Of a DNA stretch of 64,000 nt, positions 43,538 through 55,092 are shown one piece after another. How positions within the stretch are numbered: the first letter of the stretch is position 1; every line of letters begins with the position of its first letter. This DNA is from Podocnemis expansa (taxonomy: Eukaryota > Chordata > Testudines > Podocnemididae): the NCBI GenBank assembly GCA_007922195.1, contig ML682038.1:4658141-4722140 (forward strand). The letters are read 5' to 3'. Made by a program: the position numbers and the translations under genes. The notes beneath the pieces are model-generated. The model saw only the letters and a list, made by a program, of their open reading frames with translations, searched no databases and had not been told where the DNA came from.

Positions 43538-46129
43538 CTGGTACTCTTGTGTGCTGTGGGGCAGGGGTTATAAACCTGCTTTTCCCATGTCTTATATGAG
43601 TGCCCTAACCATTGGGCTATTGGGTGGAAAAAGGCTGACAGCAGTGGCTCCTCTTGCTCCTTGATTTTTGTGGATGGTGCCTAAATCCCCTTGCGAATAT
43701 AACCTTAGAATGGAAGCCTTTCGTTTTGATAGTGTTTTGACATTTCAGAATATTTTCTTTTTCTTTTTCTTTTTTTTTTTTGTTTCAATTGAAACAATTT
43801 GCCAAAATGGATATAAATTTTCAAAATGTTCCCATTGATCTGTGTCTGCAGTTTTTGGGCAAGAAAATTTTGGCCAAAATTTTTTGACCATCAATATTCC
43901 CACACTGGAACCCTTCCTCCTCCCCCCCACACCCATGGTAAACTTTCTCAACCTTTTCTCCCAATTCTTTCCATTCCTCTCCAAATAATTTTTTCCCCTC
44001 ATGCCCAACAGTCCTACAGCTTCTGTTTTCATCCCATCACAGACGTAGGCAGGTCAGCAGTTCTGCTTGTCCATATCAATCATCAAATCTTATGCAATGT
44101 AGTGTCAGGAAACAAAACAAGGAAAAGAAAGAACACACTCACAGGCATCATTTCCCCCTCATTTTAAGTCAGGAAGAAGGGATATGACAACCTCAATGGC
44201 ACTGCATACCCTTTTCAGCATCTGTCTCAGAAGTCACAGTGTCCCCTGAGTTTATCACTTCCAGAACATGTGGCTGGCAGAGTGAATGGACACATACATG
44301 TATGCATGCACAACTTTCTGTCAACAGGCACCCAGCAGAAACTCTGATAGAAAAGAAATATTCTCAGGTTATATTGAGTATGTTACAGTTTCATCCCTTG
44401 CTGTAAAAAGATTCCATCTTTTGGGGCATATGGTGGAGGAACAAGCCCAGGCAACATGGCTGTAGTTCACCCAGGTGCCTGGGATATGGAATAAAGACAA
44501 TGTGGACAGCCTTCATGAGAGTGGCCCTGGCCATCTCTGGATCTCCTCTGTTCTCGAGGATTGGTGGTTGAATTCTTTGCTACTTCTCCTAGGAAAGGGG
44601 GAGAGATATAAGCTAATGCTATATAAACAATGCATTACTATTACATGATGTGTATGGGAGATGTGGCTTTCCAGATCAAGATCAAATTGCCTAAGCCTAT
44701 TCTTTTCCCAGGAGCCAAATATACTTTATTTGACTCCAGCATTTTATTTAATCAAACTGTAATAAATAAGCAAATATATTACACACAAATGATACGCATC
44801 TTCTAAATACCCAAATTCCAGTGGAGGTCTTTGAATTCATTTGGCTTTTCTTAGAAGAATCCCAGTCCCGATAACAAGAACATTTGAAAGATTTTGTATG
44901 TCATAAATAAAGGCTTATCTTGGATTTCTGTCTTGTTTTTGTAAGGAAATCTCTAAAGCTTTTTACAAGCAGAGTTGATCCTTCAAAATCAGTTGAAATA
45001 GAGTTTTTCAAAGGCAAGTCCAGTTCTTTGTCCAGATAAACAAAATACAGTGTGTTAAATAAATATCAATAGTGAGGAAACCTAGGACTTTGCCAAAGTT
45101 AAATTCCCAGCAATGATTAATTTGAGATTTTTATGTAGGGCATAGTCCTCTGCCATCTTCAAGTACAGTTTAATGGCTTGTCATGGAGGAAATTAACAAG
45201 CCATGACTATGTAGTTAAACCAGCACATTTATCAGACAGTTTCTGGAGAACTGATTCCATAGCTACCTTCAGACACAAGGAGCAAGACACTGGTTGCAGC
45301 TGCACAGGTGTAAGAGCAGAGAAAATCCACCAAACAGTTTCTCTAGATTTCCATGTGTGAAACCACGATCACAGTTTGCCTTAAGATTTCTACCAGGTAA
45401 GCTATATTATTCACACTCTACTGAATAATTCTTTCCTTAATCTGGGTCTGGCCATCCGCACAGTAGTTTGACTTGTGTTGGGTTTGCAGTCACAGAACAG
45501 TAACCCAGGACTGGCCATAGAGCAAATGCTGCCCCAGACAAGGAGTGTCTTCAGTACCCTCCCATTTGTTAGACTTTTAAGTTTTTTTTTTTTTTTTTGG
45601 TATATTTCTAGCTAATTTCACAGCTTTGCATAATTTGCATGCATGATTTATCCGTGTGATACAAGACAATAAAATTTGCATGCTAGGATCTGTAAATATG
45701 TATTTGTTTATGCCATATATAAGAAGGCAAAACAATTTGTCTCCTCTAAGCTTACAGGAACTTTTTAATTTTCAGAATAACTGCAATGCACTAACATCAA
45801 GCAATTGCACTGTCCATCAACATTGGGTGGATCAGTATTAAATAATGTTATAGCAGGTCACCGCCTTAGAATGTTAACCTAAATCCTTTAGTTCAAATGG
45901 TTGCTTTTCTTGCCTGTGCTCTCATGAACTGACACAGAGCATTAGAGAGATCTAAAGACTGGCCAGTGGCATTTTCAGGTAATAAAACAGCAAATGATGT
46001 CAGCCTCTTCTATTTTCCTTTTTGTCACTAATAGCATAATGAGCACCCTTAGCCCAGCAATCTTGAAGCCTGGCATCCCAAGGTGTTGCTTGCTCCTAAA
46101 TCCAGACCTGCCCAAACCCCTTTTGAGGT
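43538..46129. other. No gene recognised over 2.6 kb
   Basis: Contains T-rich tracts at 43757-43782 and T17 at 45582-45598. The 95- and 113-codon frames at 43745-44167 are opposite-strand, low-complexity frames without motifs. Confidence 0.45.
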
Positions 46130-46335
46130 GTGGGCTAATGACCCAGCATGTGACTTGAAGCCACCCTGAATTCTAATCCTGGCACTAACAATTCTCTTTG
46201 TGTGATCTTCAACAAATCACATAACCTCTCTGCATCAATCTCCCTATTCGTAGAACCTAATTACAAAGGTATAGTGAGGATTAATTAGTTAATGTGAAGA
46301 ATAAAAGTGATATGCCACTGTTCTAGATTATTGCC
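46130..46335 (+). repeat. MIR-type SINE remnant
   Basis: 'gaattctaatcctggcacta', 'gtgtgatcttcaacaaatcac', 'taacctctctgcatcaatctccctattcgtag' and 'gtgaggattaattagttaatgt' follow the MIR/CORE-SINE core in the correct order and spacing. Confidence 0.7.
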
Positions 46336-46356
46336 TTTCAATGTCATGGAGTCACA

Positions 46357-46843
46357 GGCTATGTCCACATGTACATGGTTATTTTGAAATAAGTATTTCA
46401 AAATGAGTTATTTCAAAATAAAGCCCTTATTTCAAAATAAGTTAATTCAAATTGAGTGAAAAGCTCAAAGTGAAATAGCATGTCCAAACACAGGAGAGGC
46501 ACACCATGGAAGGTGTGACAACATGGCCCCCTCCCTGGGCCATGTCCCCATCCAATATAGGCTAAAAGGAAGGCACCCAGGAAAGGAGAAGGGCAAAAGT
46601 GTTATTTCGAAATAATGGTTATTTTGAAATAACATGTTGGAACGGTGTTGTTTTGAAATAACAATTTCGAAATAACAGCTGTTTCGATTTAAAGAAGTTT
46701 TAAGCTATTTCAAAGTGATGGCTCTTATTTCGAAATGATGGAGCCTGTCATTTTGAAATAAGAATATGTCATGTGGACCTCATCTCTGTTATTTCAAAAT
46801 AACCAGTGTTATATTGAAATAAAAGAGACGTGTGGGCATATCC
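46357..46843. mobile_element. MITE with TTTCGAAATA palindromes
   Basis: The left end is GGCTATGTCCACATG; the right end, read inward, GGATATGCCCACACG. Most of the element consists of repeats of ATTTCGAAATAA/TTATTTTGAAATAA self-complementary units around a GC-rich centre (46490-46590). The flanking sequence on both sides (GTCATGGAGTCACA, ATAGAGTCATAGAAG) looks like CR1 tail repeats, so it may have inserted into the tail of the neighbouring CR1. Confidence 0.75.
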
Positions 46844-47596
46844 ATAGAGTCATAGAAGATTAGAATTGGAAGGGACCTCAGGAGGTCATCTAGGTCAACC
46901 CTCTGCTCAGAGCAGGACTGATCCCAACTGAATCATCCCAGTCATCAAGCCCCACCTTAAAAGGCTCTATAGATGGATATTCCACCACCTCTCTAGGACT
47001 AGGTGACCCATCCCAGTGCTTCACCACCATTCTAGTGAAAAAGTTTTTCCTAATATCCAACCTAGACCTTGAGAACTTTGCTCCTAATTCTGATGTCTGC
47101 TACGATTGAGAACAGCCTATCTGCCTCCTCTTTGGAATCTCCCTTCAGGTAGTTTGAAGGCTGCTATCAAATCTGCCTTCACTCTGTAGACTAAATAAGC
47201 CAGTTCCCTCAGCCTTTCTTCATCGATCATGTGCTTCAGCCAGGGCCATAACTACAGCGGGGCTGATGGGGCAAAACCCTGGGCAGCCTGAAGTGTCTCA
47301 ATAGAGCCACGCTATTAAATGGGTGGCTTTGCGGTGCCGGCTCTATGTGCCACTAATGGGAAGGGGCGCGTTCCGATCAGAATGTGCCCTGGGCAGCTGC
47401 GTTACGGCTCTGGCTTCAGCTCCTTAATTGTTTTTGTTTCTCTCTGCTGGACATTTTCCAGTTTGTCCACATCCTTCCTGTAATCTGGGACCCAAAATTA
47501 GACACAATACTCCAAATGTGGCCTCACCAGTGCTGAATGGAGGGGAGTAAACACGTCCCATGATGAGCTGGCAGTGCTCCTACTAATGCATATATT
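46844..47596 (-). mobile_element. Old CR1 LINE 3' part, interrupted by a MITE
   Basis: GAATTGGAAGGGACCTCAGG, GTCATCTAGGTCAACCCTCTGC at the end and TCCAAATGTGGCCTCACCAGTGCTGAA upstream are CR1 ORF2/3'-end blocks. They align with the CR1s at 9910 and 33168 but with many substitutions and indels. Continuity is broken by the hAT MITE at 47241-47412. No usable frame remains. Confidence 0.88.
47241..47412. mobile_element. hAT MITE inserted in CR1, perfect 8-bp duplication
   Basis: The ends are CAGGGCCATAAC and, read inward from the right, CAGAGCCGTAAC. GCTTCAGC is duplicated exactly at 47233-47240 and 47413-47420. Removing the element restores CR1 continuity ('gtgcttcagc' joined to 'tccttaattg'). 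Confidence 0.93.
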
Positions 47597-47599
47597 AGA

Positions 47600-47835
47600 G
47601 TAATAGATTCTAAAGCCAAAAAGGAGCACTTTGAATGGTCATCTGGTCTGACCTCCTGCATGATACAGGCCCTGGCATGTCACCAAGTGACTCCTGCATC
47701 AAGCCCAATCACTTCTAGTTGTGCTACAGCACCTCTTTTAGAAAGCCATCCAATCTTGACTGAAAGATTTAAAATGACAGAAAATCTACTACATCCCTAA
47801 GTAAATTGTTTGAATGTTTGATTTCCCTTGTAACA
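47600..47835 (-). repeat. L3/CR1-type LINE 3' end
   Basis: AGATTCTAAAGCCAAAAAGG, GGTCATCTGGTCTGACCTCC, 'gaaagccatccaatcttgac' and 'aaaatctactacatccctaagtaaattgtt' follow the L3-type 3' end in order. It abuts the upstream CR1. Confidence 0.75.
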
Positions 47836-48379
47836 CTGGCTGGATTAGGGAGATCATTTATAATGGGATTTAATATCAATATTCAAAATTACAGTACTTC
47901 ATATATGATATGGCATGGCAGGTACCATTAGAAAGTTTGTAATTTGCTAAGTATGATGATTATTCAGGTGTTATATTTGTATTACAAGTTACGGATATCG
48001 TTCATGTATCTGGGGTTTTTTTTTTTTTTTTTTGCAGACAGAATGGTTGCAGCAATAGCCTGCTTAATGGTCCATTAAGAAAACTTGGGGGTACAATGGG
48101 AAAATCATTCACTTGATGAATCACCAAGACTTACTTATGTGACCTGGACTCCCTGTTATTCCTGTAAACTTCCAAAAGAAACAAGGTGAAGGCCAAGGGA
48201 CATAAAAAGCAGCTGCATCACATTCATTTTTTCTTCAGTTGTCAGTCTTCAACCTTCACCTACCCCTGGATTAACTCACCTACAGCTGAAGCTGTGTGGA
48301 AGCCCCTCCAGGTCTTGGATGTACACAAGAGGAATTATACAAGCCTGCAGACTCCACAATTTTACTGAAAACTTTATAC
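47836..48379. other. No gene recognised; T18 run
   Basis: Contains T18 at 48016-48033. From about 48035 the sequence may belong to the LTR-like family that is certain from 48380 on. Confidence 0.4.
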
Positions 48380-48840
48380 GGACTTTCCAATAATTTGTAA
48401 GTATCTGATTGCTTTTATCTTTTAACATTTATCCGTATATAACATCTCCTTTTATAATAAGCCTTTAGTTTCAGTTACTAAAGGATTGGCTGGCAGGGTG
48501 GTGTTTTGGGTAAGATCCAAACTTACATTGATCTGGTAATGTAGCTGACCCTTTGGGGTCAGGATAATTTTTCTGGTAAATAGCAAAGGAGTTTTAAATA
48601 GCTTAGAGCTTTTACTGGACCTAGTGGTTGATTGGAACCAGTGACTGAAAAGCAGTATCGGGGGCTGTCACTGTATCTATTTTGTTTTGGCTTCTTGATA
48701 ACCAATGTGGAGAATCAGAAGCATTGTTTGTGACCGGTTGGGAAGTCTGACTTCAGTGTCACCTACCAGTGCTGGGAGAACCTGCTCTTCTTTTGCAGCC
48801 TGCCCTGATCTTGGCATTTTCAGGTGGCTATCCTAGGCAT
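48380..48840 (+). repeat. Unclassified LTR-like interspersed repeat, copy 2
   Basis: From 'ccaataatttgtaagtatctgatt' through AGTTACTAAAGGATTGGCTGG and 'gtggagaatcagaagca' to 'cctgccctgatcttggcattttcag' it is colinear with the reverse complement of 53845-54260. No open frame of note. A TATA-like CATAAAAAGC lies upstream near 48200. LTR identity is suspected, not shown. Confidence 0.65.
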
Positions 48841-49072
48841 AGACAGGTCACAACACTCACTTTTAAAAATGTCTTACATCTTGTCTGTGTTTCTCTCACT
48901 TCAGCTTCCTACTACTGGATGTGTTATGCCTTTGTCTGCTAAACTCTCTATTACTGGACACTTGTCCTCATGGAGGTACTTCAAGTCACCAGTTAGTCTT
49001 CTCTGGGATAAACCAGGCAGGCCAAGCATCTTTAGCATCTGAGGCTATGTACACATTTGCAGCAGAGTAGAG

Positions 49073-49352
49073 CAGTGTTTCTTAACCTTTGGCAGGTCAT
49101 GATACCCTTGGTGGCATATTGCGACCCTACAGGACACACCAGACCGCCCCCAAAGCCAAATCCAGCTATCTCCCCAGCTCTCTGAGACACACTTACTGCT
49201 ACTTGCATCTGACGATGTGGGTTGGAGCCCGTGAAAGCGTATGCCCGAAGAAATCTGTTAGTCTGTAAGGTGCCACAGGACTCTCATTGTTTTTGCTTAC
49301 TACTGTGTGGTGACACAGTAATGTTTCCTGACACAGTGGTTAAAAACCACTG
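49073..49352. mobile_element. hAT-type MITE containing a PLE fragment
   Basis: The ends are CAGTGTTTCTTAACCTTTGG and, read inward from the right, CAGTGGTTTTTAACCAC. The body is the reverse complement of the element at 37441-37618 (TCCAGCTATCTCCCCAGCTCTC, CACTTACTGCT) and is interrupted by ~97 bp of PLE sequence. Flanking octamers GAGTAGAG and ATGTACAG agree at 5 of 8 positions. Confidence 0.75.
49199..49295 (+). mobile_element. PLE 3'-end fragment nested in hAT MITE
   Basis: It reads TGCATCTGACGATGTGGG, then a GGGTTGGAGCCCGTGAAAGC hairpin, GAAGAAATCTGTTAGTC and GTGCCACAGGACTCTC. CTTACT is repeated on both sides (49192-49197 and 49296-49301), consistent with a target duplication. It is a different PLE subfamily from 54996-56745, and its hairpin retains a GTGAAAG block. 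Confidence 0.75.
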
Positions 49353-49984
49353 ATGTACAGCGTATAGAGGGTGCATGCCCAGCTAGCACAGGTATAAAAA
49401 GCAGTAGAGATAGTGTGATGCAGCTAAGGTGAATAGAGTAAGTAGATTGCCTGTATGGCTGAACTCCAAGAGTATATACCCTACATGTCTCTCTTTTCTC
49501 CCAAGCAGTGCTTCCTGTGTCTACCACAGGAACAGTCCTGCAGTGGAGATAAGCCCTAGCAGGGCAGACACAATGGCAAGAGGCTCCAGCAGCTGAGAGA
49601 GCTTCCAGAGCCTTTCACCATGGGATGTAGTGTAGCTATATGTGTAGCACCTGACCACTACACACTGGTGTTAGTTTAAATCAAGTTTCCAGATCCTGAA
49701 CCATTTTATAATTTTTTTAAGCATCCTTTCCATTTTGCCAACTTGATTTTTAAAGTGTAGAAACAAGAAATTCGAACCATATTCTTCTGAGTGCTAATCG
49801 GACCACCTCTGATCACATCCGTTCTCTTAGTCACTGCACTGGACTTAGAGATTATGTCCTAACATGACCTGTAATCCTTTTAGAGTGTTTGCTTTCCAAA
49901 ATTCAGTTTCCCATTCTGCAAGTTTGGCCTTCATTCTCGGTCCCTGGGGTTAGCTGTATTTAAAATGAGCCCAACTTACCATGT

Positions 49985-50880
49985 GACACAGATTTGCTCT
50001 GTGAAATGACCTGTCCTTACAGTTACTACTACTATAATAATCTTTGTGCCATCTGCAAACTTTACCAGCAGTTATTTTATTTTACACTACATTGTTGATA
50101 AAGTCATTGAATATCATTGGACTAAGAATAGGTTTCTGCTTAGAAATATCCTCACTGAAACTAATTTTTGAGATCTGTCAGTGAGTCAGTTTTTGATTTA
50201 TTTAATATATTTTGTATTGATTATGTAAATCAGTCTGATTTTCTGAGAATTCTCTGGTTAATTGAGAATCAAAATCAGCACCAATAGTTTTATAAGAAGG
50301 TTTTGCAGGTTTATGTCAAATCCTATATATCTCAATCAAACTTGCAATCTCATCATGTAAAGTTATCAGGTTTATTTGACAAGATCTATTCTCCTTGAAA
50401 CCTTGATGAGTAGAATTAATTGCACTACAATCCTTTATTTCTTTATTGATTGCATCTGATATCAACTATTTCATGATTTCCCCAGGAACAGTATTAAACT
50501 AAGAAACACTGGGATCATTCCATTTACTTTTTAAAAAAAAATGGTACTGCATTATTGTTTTATTACTTCTCTGTAACTTTCTCAGTCTTATAAGATTTGT
50601 AAAGTATCAACATTACTGGTCAGACACCTCCTCAGTCAATTCTTTTAAAATTCTTAGGTGCAAGTTATCCTGTCCTGCCACCTTAAGTGTGTTTAACTGT
50701 ATCATTTGCTATTTGACATCCTGCTTCATTATTGTTAAAATAGAAAGTATTTCATTGTCACTGTAAAATGTGAGTACACAATCTCATTTTTTTCATATAT
50801 AGAACAATTTATTGAAGAGTTTTGCTTTTTCTATATTATCATCGTTGACAGTCTTACGGTATGTTTCAAGTAATGGACCT
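49985..50880 (-). pseudogene. Ancient L3/CR1-type reverse transcriptase, decayed
   Basis: Reading the minus strand, 50341-50420 translates to GFKENRSCQINL and TLHDEIA, the conserved RT block 'GFRENRSCQTNL'. Upstream, 50640-50680 gives LKVAGQDNLHL, and towards 50040 KFADGT marks the catalytic box region with the aspartates altered. Several stops and frame changes separate these blocks. The order and spacing fit an L3-class LINE ORF2, far older than the CR1s at 9910 and 33168. Confidence 0.72.
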
Positions 50881-52026
50881 GTGCTACTTGTGTTCGACTC
50901 TGATCCTAGCTACTTGCGTGGTCATTCTGGAAGGTTGTGTTTGGTATTTTGTGGAAAGGAGGAGGAAGATAAAAGGCTGCAGAGGACCAGATTGTGAGCT
51001 GCCTGCCACTAATTAAATATGAAGAACTGTGCTTAATGTCTTGGGAGGTAGTAGACAGAAAGGATGGGGGGGGGCAAGAGGGAAGGTATGTTTCTGCAGC
51101 AAGGGAGAAGAACCACATCAGAACAGAACTATAAAAGGCCAAATATGCAGTTTTCTGGTCTGAAGTCCAGCAAAGAGAAAACAGGGAAAGCTTGGTTTTT
51201 CTTCGGAGGGCAGGAGAATGATGAGGAAGAAAACTCCGCCATCAGTAGATGTGTACTGCAAGCTTTCCCAGCTTCAGTAATTACATAGGTTTGTCAGACT
51301 TTATGAGTGGCTCACGTTTACTGATTAATGTTCCACTTGTGCACAGAGGTGATTTAGCTTTCTGCTGAATAAACATAACATGGGAATGGAAAGGTGATAA
51401 CTATCATGCTCAGCAAAAAGAAGGCGCCTATAAATATGCCAGTGGGTCAATAGAAGTGATTTCATTCTTCCTTCCCAGGACTGCTGATGAAGTCTGACAG
51501 GGCAACTCTACTTCATTAATGCATTACAATGGTGAAGAAAGCCTGAAGGGCAAAAAGTGTTGCCTGCAGCAGATTGGAGCCTAGGCTGCAGCTGTCAGAG
51601 AACAGCCAGGGAGAAATGAAAAGGGCTTCAACAATAAAATAAGGAAGGCTGCTGGTGTGTGTTTTCTCCTCTCCCTGCAACGGCTGATAGAGGGGCTGCA
51701 AAGAGCAGAAGAGAGATTGTGCAAGGGGAGCTCTAATCTGAATTAGAAACAATTCTGGGAGGAAGGGTGGAGTGTATGAAGAGCTTTTGGTTACCACATT
51801 AAATTGAACAGCACTAATTTAGGGGATGGACAAATAAAGAGAAATGTAATGTTTCAGAAAATAAATTAGGAAGCATCTATTCAAGGAAAATTACTCAGAA
51901 TGCACTAAGGAACTGTAGTATTGTACAGAGGGCAGAGTCTGATTTATAGGGGACATACATGCACACCCCCAGTACAAGTATAATAAATAGCAGTGGATGA
52001 GCTATTGCTCAGGTGAGTAAAGAGGG
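50881..52026. other. No gene recognised
   Basis: Short open frames only (93 codons at most), with no family motifs. Confidence 0.45.
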
Positions 52027-52290
52027 CAGGGGTTGGCAATGTTTGCCAGTCCTTGTGCCAGCTCCACCCCCTGAACCCATAGGTGTCAGGGGTGGGGCCA
52101 GCAGGGGACAGGAGCCCTGAGCTCCTTTTTCCATGGTGACCCTGCCCCTCAGCTGGTGAGCACGGGGGCAGGAGTCATGTGCTCCTTTTCCCTGCTGACC
52201 CTGCCCCCCTGGCTGGGGAGTGGGGCCAGTAGGGGCAGGAGCCGTGCCACAGGGCCAGCAGGGAGTACATAGGGTATATGTACGGCATGT
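52027..52290. mobile_element. hAT-like GC-rich element, partial
   Basis: The left end CAGGGGTTGGCAATGTTTGCC is hAT-like and matches the inward-read end at 57024. The interior repeats GGGGCCAGCAGG..CAGGAGCC and TGACCCTGCCCC units of about 90 bp. The right end was not located. Confidence 0.55.
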
Positions 52291-53844
52291 CTTTATATGC
52301 CCAAGCAATGCCTCCAATGTCTACAATGCCACTTTTAGCACTGTAGTGTCCCACTGCTGGAGTCTTTCCCCACCACATGCAAAGGCCAGAGCCTGCCCCA
52401 CTGCTTCCCTGCTGTCAGACCCTCTCCCTCACACAGGTAGCTACATATTTCAGTATTTGCTTTTCACTGTGGCATGTCGTTCCACACTTGCCAGTGGTGT
52501 GCAGTGTAGGTGTAGCCTTAATAAGACAGTGTGGTTTTTCTGGTATGAAAACCAAATTTTATATCCCACCACTGCTATCATCTCAGTGGTTTCTATTCTT
52601 TCTCCCACCCACCCCTATTTCTTCTCCCAGGTCTCATTGCTACTGCTTTCTACTTGCCTAACTCCATTTACTCACCTCCAATTACTTGCTGCAAGCTGAT
52701 TTCACTTTTACTGATTCCTGGATCTGTCCCTCTCCAGGACTCATCTTTGCTGTGGGCTTCTGTCTCTGCTTCAGAACCTGTTAATTTCTTGCTTTGGCCA
52801 TCTTTATTTTAATAATTCCCTATTGTGCCTCCATTCTGTTTTTACATTGGAAGACAGGCTGCCAGCTGGTCCCCTCAAACAGTACCCTGGAAATCCTGTG
52901 ATTTCTAATTCTTCCTTTCCTTTTCTGGGCTTTCTCCCTTTTAAAATCTTTTTTTTTAAATAATATAAACATCACATTCATTTATCCCTGAATGATATAC
53001 TTTCACTCACAATGAACAACAACACAGAAGTTTCCTAGTGAAGAACACAGTTTGGGTACAAAGTATGGGGCAAATAAACCAAGCTAGAAGTCAAAGGATG
53101 AGTTATCACCTGGTGTAGTTGCAGTCCCCCAGACAAACTCCTCTTCACTTAAATTAAACTAACTTTTTAATTGAGTTCAGTGGGGTACAGAGCTTCTGCT
53201 GCAAAACTGACTTGTAGAGATAAAAATGGAGAGATACCAAATATCAGAATTTTGTGCTGTAGATGGAGAGTATTGATTTAACATGCTTTCATGTGTCAAC
53301 TTTGGGGGATTGAAATTTGGGGCACTTGGAGAAAGGCTCACAAGCTAGAGATGGCTGAGGTGGAAATATTAAATCCCTGGCATCTTTCACTTGGCAGAGG
53401 TCAATAAGTCTTACACTGGCCTGACCCTCTTCCCCTGCAGGTCTTATCTCTGCTAGTCAGCAAGTTATTGACATATGTGGATTATGTTACATTTGGCTGA
53501 CTTGCAAACACCAGGGAGGACAGCAAAATCAGAAAAAGGGACTAAAAAAAAGGTTAGAAACCTGAGGTCCAATCAAGTCTCCATCACATAAGGATCTTCC
53601 TCCTCCTGTGTGGAAGAGAAAGGTCAACTGCTTGCAGCAGCATTTCTCCCTGACATCCTGTGTATGTCTCCCTGTGGAGTCGGGATCTGCAAAGAAGGGG
53701 GAAGAGGCAGGGGACTTCCAAGCTAGGCGTGGCAGCTTTGCACCGAGCAAAGACAGGGCTAAGGGGACATGCAGAAATTCCTCAGGAAAAGTGCAAGTGA
53801 TATTCACGTTCCATGGAGACCTATGTGACCCGGGCCTCCTGGGA
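52291..53844. other. No gene recognised
   Basis: Includes a 159-codon plus-strand frame (52220-52699) and a 124-codon minus frame (53529-53903). Neither shows a recognisable domain, splice context or compositional support. Confidence 0.4.
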
Positions 53845-54760
53845 TAACCTTCTGAATATGCCAAAATCAGGGCAAGCTGCAAAACCAGGGGCCAAACCCC
53901 CAAACTGCTGATGGGGAGTACTTAAACTGTTCTCCCAGTCAGCAACAAAACATGCTTCTGATTCCCCACTCTGGTCATCACCAAGCATAACAAAACAGAA
54001 ACAGCCCCGTTACAGCAAATCAGTTCCTATGGTCCCCTCTAGCCACTGGGTCTCTTTAAGAAATAGGTTCTCCTGACCACAAAGGGCCAGTCACATCACC
54101 CAGAACAATATAGGCTTGGATCTCACCCAAATTACCACGCTGCCAGCCAATCCTTTAGTAACTACAACTAAAGGTTTAACATAAAATGAAAACAAACAAA
54201 ATTTGAGAGACGTTAAAGGGTCAAAGTGAATCAGATACATACAAATGATTGAGTCCATAGAAAGCAAATCCTTGAAGTATCTGTAGTCTGCAGGTTAGTC
54301 CCACTCTCTGGTGTGCACCCAGCAGCAGCAGCAGCAGCAGCTGGGTGGGACTCAGTCCTTTGTTCAGTCCCAGGAGAATAGTTCCAGAGGAGGGTGTTGG
54401 TTGCAGACAGACTAAAGACAAAATGGAAATGGGTCTCCCGCCTTTTATTTCAGAGTCCTTTCCAGATAAAAATGGAGTTGGGCCACATGGTCAGGGTGGG
54501 TAACTGGTCAAACAAGTTTCTTCTTAGGACCATTCCAGATGGGACCCCTGCCGATGAGCCATTAATATGACAATAGTTTGCAGATGCCCAGTCTGGGATT
54601 GCCTCAGCTCAAACAACTTGAACACATATAAAACCAATAAGATTCCTAGTTTCTAATACCAATATGATACCTACATATAAAGCATATAATCATTCCTAGC
54701 AGATTACAGCCTTTCTATTGATACCAAACATGGCATGTCACATATGGATTACTGCAGGAT
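53845..54760 (-). repeat. Unclassified LTR-like interspersed repeat, longest copy
   Basis: The minus strand combines the blocks found separately at 1848-2120 (here 54469-54753) and 48380-48840 (here 53845-54260), which defines one family with a fixed order. An AATAAAAGGCGGG TATA-like site lies in the middle, followed by a (CAG)7 tract. No coding capacity is seen, which suits a solo LTR or non-autonomous element. The class is not established. Confidence 0.6.
54321..54341. repeat. (AGC)7 trinucleotide repeat
   Basis: Seven AGC units inside the LTR-like repeat. It is not in a recognised gene. Confidence 0.95.
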
Positions 54761-55092
54761 CTTGGGAGCTTAGTCAAAACTCAGACTGATACTACTGGGG
54801 AGAGGAAAGATGACAGCATGTGGTCTCTCGTACTGTCATCTTCATCAGCCACCAAAGTAAATCTTCCCTATGTTTTGTAGCCATTAGCCAGAAAAACTAA
54901 CAAGCAAAATTCAGTCAAGGAAGCATCACTGGTTAAGTAATGTTATAAGCCTGGCATCTGACATATGTCAGCCAAGAAACTGACTGATTAGGTCAGTTTC
55001 CAAAGGGATAGCCGTGTTAGTCTAGTCCAGTAAAAAAACAACAAGCAGTTGTGTGGCACTTTAAGACTAACAGATTTATTTTTTGCATGAGC

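Larger units (their letters stand above)
49043..49641. mobile_element. MITE-like element hosting nested insertions (tentative)
   Basis: The left end GGCTATGTACACATTTGCAG and right-hand 'tagtgtagctatatgtgtag' resemble the GGCTATGTCTACAC class. The sequence between resumes after the hAT insertion at 49353 (GATGTACAGCG). Borders are not firm. Confidence 0.4.

Noticed and set aside
52220..52699. 159-codon plus-strand frame and opposing 102-codon frame
   Set aside because: It starts in a GC-rich hAT-like repeat and continues into unrelated DNA, so a single gene is implausible.
54321..54341. Polyglutamine-type CAG repeat
   Set aside because: It lies inside a dispersed LTR-like repeat and not in a gene.
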